From contig JAEWGG010000020.1 in NCBI GenBank assembly GCA_023388435.1, positions 1 through 16,232 of the forward strand: a stretch of DNA of 16,232 bases, written 5' to 3'. The notes under the pieces were generated by a model that made no database searches, had not been told where the DNA came from, and saw only the letters and a program-made list of their open reading frames with translations. The first letter of the stretch is position 1. Every line of letters begins with the position of its first letter. Below, piece after piece: positions 13,986 to 16,232 of the stretch. The translations under genes and the position numbers were made by a program. Source of the stretch: Bacillota bacterium (GTDB taxonomy: Bacteria; Bacillota; Clostridia; Saccharofermentanales; Fastidiosipilaceae).

Positions 13986-15004
13986 TGGCCCGACGGCAGC
14001 TCCCCGCACGTCTGGCCCTGGCCCAGGCCCTGCTGCCCGAATCCTACCCTCGTCTGATTGAGCTGGCTGCCGATCGCGCACTCGTGACGGCAGCCGAACT
14101 CATGTCTGGGCACTGTGGGCGGGCCCTGGCCCTGGACATCGCGCCCAAGCCGCTGGACTTCGCCCGTCGCCATCTGGCGCTCCTGCTGCCTGGGGGAGCC
14201 TACCGTTGTCGCCTTTCTGACGGCCTGGACTATCTTCGAACTAGTCGGGCACAAGAGGAGGGGGAGGGCGGCTTAGCGGATGGGGACCAGCTCCTGCTGA
14301 TGGGCCTGGGTGGTTTGGAGGCCCATGATATCCTGCTTCGGGCCCTGCCCCTGTGGCAGGATTTTTGTCTGCGGGAGGGGGCTTCAGGCCAGCTGAGCCT
14401 CCTCCTGCAGGTGCAGAAGCATCCTCAGATTCCGCGCCTCCTCCTGCGGAGTCTGGGCTTTCGCCAGCAGGCCTGCTGCTGGTTGGAGCAGCGCCAGGCC
14501 CAGATTTCCAAATATTATTGTCTGGAGTCCTACCGACTGTCGGTCCCTGAGGCCAGACAGGGGCAAGAGGCGATTCGCTCGGCGCTTGAGGCCTGGAGGA
14601 GGGATGAGAGGGCCGGGCAGCTGACTGAGCTGTCGGGACCAGGCGCTCTTGGCCAGTACTATCAGGCCTGCTGGGATTTGCCCCAGACCCGCCCCAGCTC
14701 AGGGGGCTTGGGGGCCATCTTCCTGGATCCCAGTTCGGCCCCCCACCTACAGGAGCTGGCCCGCCGCTTCAAGCTGGGGTTGGTGGAGCTTTTTTTGCCC
14801 CAGCCCTTCCTGGACTCAGAACGCCAGTTTCCGCGTCTGGGGGACCCAGGCCAATACCAGACCGAACAGGGAGCCTGCTATCGGCGTTTTTTGCAGCAGG
14901 AAAAACGGCGCTGGACTAGACTGCTAGCCAGCGCCGCACAGATACCTATACTTGGACCGCTCAATGCGGAGTCCCTGGAAATTCTTTTTGCAGCTCTCGA
15001 TTGA
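13985..15004 (+). CDS. trmK: Divergent TrmK-type tRNA (adenine-22-N1) methyltransferase with C-terminal extension
   Basis: Position directly after rpoD and residual motifs identify this as TrmK, which uses S-adenosylmethionine to methylate N1 of A22 in tRNA. Relics: LIELAADRALVTAAEL (24-39) for the usual ADIGSDHAYLP motif I, SDGLDYL (78-84) for GDGLEV, LLMGLGG (104-110) for IAGMGG, and LLLQVQKHPQIPRLLLRSLGF (139-159) for LQPN...W-x-x-x-x-G. Motif I has lost D-x-G and the His, and the LQPN motif is LQVQ, so activity is doubtful. The protein has 339 residues, about 100 more than TrmK, the surplus being after residue 190. TGATG overlap with rpoD fixes the start. The nif3-like gene that often follows trmK is absent. 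Its last 44 bp overlap pflA on the other strand. Confidence 0.75.
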   Translation: MARRQLPARLALAQALLPESYPRLIELAADRALVTAAELMSGHCGRALALDIAPKPLDFARRHLALLLPGGAYRCRLSDGLDYLRTSRAQEEGEGGLADGDQLLLMGLGGLEAHDILLRALPLWQDFCLREGASGQLSLLLQVQKHPQIPRLLLRSLGFRQQACCWLEQRQAQISKYYCLESYRLSVPEARQGQEAIRSALEAWRRDERAGQLTELSGPGALGQYYQACWDLPQTRPSSGGLGAIFLDPSSAPHLQELARRFKLGLVELFLPQPFLDSERQFPRLGDPGQYQTEQGACYRRFLQQEKRRWTRLLASAAQIPILGPLNAESLEILFAALD

Positions 15005-15884
15005 GCCAGGCCTCCCAGTGGGCGGCCCGTTCTGCTGCCATGGGCGGGACCCGTTCAAGGCGGTAGGGGCGGCCCAGGAGACGGTACTTGTCCAGCCCCA
15101 TCCGGTGGTAGGGCAGGATTTCTATCTTGTCGATTTTTGGCCCTAATACGCGCACCTGTTTCCAGAGAGCCTCCATGCTCTCCGCATTGTCCGTCCAGTT
15201 GGGAAGCATGACGTGGCGGATCCAGACCCTGCCCTGATAGGCGGGGCTGGCCAGGAAATCCCGGAAGTCCAGCCAGGGCTGGATGGGGACGCCAGCCACG
15301 TGGCGATAGGCCCAGTCGTCCATCTGTTTGATGTCAAGGAGGACGAGATCTGTGTTGGCCAGGACAGGTTCCCAGTATTTGCGGGGCCCGTAACCTGAGC
15401 TGTCCAGACAGACATGGATGCCCCGGGCCTTGAGTTCCGGTAGGCAGCGGCTCAGAAAAGCAGCCTGCATCAGGGGCTCACCACCGGAAAAGGTTACCCC
15501 TCCGCCCCGCCGGTAGTAGGGCTTATAGCGCTGGACCAGCTGGACCAGCTCCTCAACAGAGAGGGTCTGGCCTCCGCGACCTGGGAGGGGTGGCCGCGGA
15601 TTGCCGGGGTGGCCCAGAGCCTTTTCCTCGTTACGGCTACAGAGGCGCAGGAGCTCGTCCTGGTCCATCACTTCAATTTGGCCCAGGTGCTGGGCCTCCA
15701 GGCAGTCTGCGCCATAGAGTTCCTGTTTCCTGTCGGCCTGGCGTACGAAATACTGGGAGTCCGGATTGTGGCAGTAGACACAGCGCAGGGGACAGCCCTG
15801 GGCGAAAATCACTGTGCGCACCCCTGGGCCGTCCAGAGTCCCCAGACTCTCAATACTGTGTACAGCTAAGCGCAGCTCGCTCAC
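14961..15884 (-). CDS. pflA: Pyruvate formate-lyase activating enzyme with insertion
   Basis: Radical-SAM enzyme that abstracts a hydrogen from the glycyl-radical site of PflB, switching it on under anaerobic conditions. HSIESLGTLDGPGVR (9-23) and CPLRCVYCHNPD with C31, C35 and C38 (CxxxCxxC) are typical. GGGVTFSGGEPLMQ (127-140) binds SAM, followed by LDSSGYG, LLDIKQMDD and LPYHRMGLDKYRLLG. At 307 residues it is about 60 longer than E. coli PflA (246): residues about 44-107, between the cluster motif and SVEELVQLV, are extra and carry two more Cys (C61, C82) but no ferredoxin-like CxxC set. GTG 15884 has GAGGAGG 9 nt upstream. It lies 36 bp after pflB on the same strand. Confidence 0.94.
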   Translation of the reverse strand: MSELRLAVHSIESLGTLDGPGVRTVIFAQGCPLRCVYCHNPDSQYFVRQADRKQELYGADCLEAQHLGQIEVMDQDELLRLCSRNEEKALGHPGNPRPPLPGRGGQTLSVEELVQLVQRYKPYYRRGGGVTFSGGEPLMQAAFLSRCLPELKARGIHVCLDSSGYGPRKYWEPVLANTDLVLLDIKQMDDWAYRHVAGVPIQPWLDFRDFLASPAYQGRVWIRHVMLPNWTDNAESMEALWKQVRVLGPKIDKIEILPYHRMGLDKYRLLGRPYRLERVPPMAAERAAHWEAWLNRELQKEFPGTPH

Positions 15885-15920
15885 TGGATCCTGCCTCCTC
15901 GTCTCGCAGCCGGCGGGGAT

Positions 15921-16232
15921 TTAGCAGTTTTCGTGGAAGGTGCGCCGGATCACTTCCTGCTTCTGCTCCTGACTCAGGCTGTTAAAGTGTACCGCATAAC
16001 CAGAGACGCGGATGGTCAGGTTCGGATAGCGTTCGGGATGCTCCATGGCATCCATCAGCAGCTGACGGTCCAGGACGTTGACGTTGAGGTGGAAGGCCTG
16101 CTGGCCGAAGTAGCCGTCCATGATGTCCACCAGATTGGCCTCGCGCTGCTCGGGAGACTTGCCGAGGGCGGAGGGGATCATGCTGAAGGTGTTGGAGATG
16201 CCGTCCTGGCAGACCTCACGGTAGGGGAGCTT
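15921..16232 (-). CDS. pflB: Pyruvate formate-lyase (formate C-acetyltransferase), C-terminal part
   Basis: Only the last 103 residues and stop are in the window; the frame stays open to the window edge (KLPYREVCQDGISNTFS...). PflB converts pyruvate and CoA to acetyl-CoA and formate through a glycyl radical. The glycyl-radical motif RVSGYAVHFNSL with the radical Gly is present, as are DGISNTFSMIP, SALGK and HLNVNVLDR, all matching PflB rather than glycerol or choline lyases. The end RRTFHENC is normal, so the gene is intact at its 3' end. It is the first gene of pflB-pflA on the minus strand. Confidence 0.95.
   Translation of the reverse strand, partial: KLPYREVCQDGISNTFSMIPSALGKSPEQREANLVDIMDGYFGQQAFHLNVNVLDRQLLMDAMEHPERYPNLTIRVSGYAVHFNSLSQEQKQEVIRRTFHENC

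Overview
The window looks like a chromosomal piece from an anaerobic, rather GC-rich member of the Clostridia (Firmicutes). Four observations point there: a WalR/WalK two-component locus that continues into walJ and rlmH; a yajC gene followed by a SCIFF ranthipeptide precursor and its radical-SAM maturase, a pair close to universal in Clostridia; a dnaG-rpoD-trmK operon; and oxygen-sensitive pyruvate formate-lyase with its activating enzyme. Strong Shine-Dalgarno sequences, TTG and GTG starts and 1-4 base gene overlaps are common. I see no insertion sequence, phage gene, CRISPR array or tRNA.

Layout. 1-163: end of an rRNA operon (5S rRNA and intrinsic terminator). 164-297: leader with a near-match to a WalR box. 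298-6290 (+): walR, walK, murA, walJ, rlmH and a gene for a protein that resembles HisC/CobD aminotransferases but appears to lack the catalytic lysine. 6287-7363 (-): tRNA-dihydrouridine synthase, convergent with the preceding gene and sharing a CTAG that holds both stop codons. 7364-7517: divergent intergenic region with a 17-bp AT-rich palindrome. 7518-8512 (+): a 49-residue single-span membrane protein, not previously obvious because it is short, coupled by ATGA to a Cof-type HAD phosphatase. 8568-8960 (+): yajC, with its own promoter at the end of the HAD gene. 9103-10773 (+): SCIFF precursor and maturase, with two hairpins between them. 10866-15004 (+): dnaG, rpoD, trmK-like gene. 14961-16232 (-): pflA and the 3' end of pflB, convergent with trmK and overlapping it by 44 bp.

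How the genes work together. The first block joins cell-wall sensing (WalRK), the first committed step of peptidoglycan synthesis (MurA), a wall/division-linked metallo-hydrolase (WalJ) and a ribosome methyltransferase (RlmH). The usual WalK regulators YycH and YycI are absent and murA sits in their place. The middle block makes a cysteine-thioether peptide. The last blocks are replication/transcription initiation and mixed-acid fermentation.

The most unusual items are the lysine-less aminotransferase homologue, the coupled micro-membrane protein, the hairpins between the SCIFF genes, the C-terminal tail on WalK, the motif-poor and enlarged TrmK, and a roughly 60-residue insertion in PflA.
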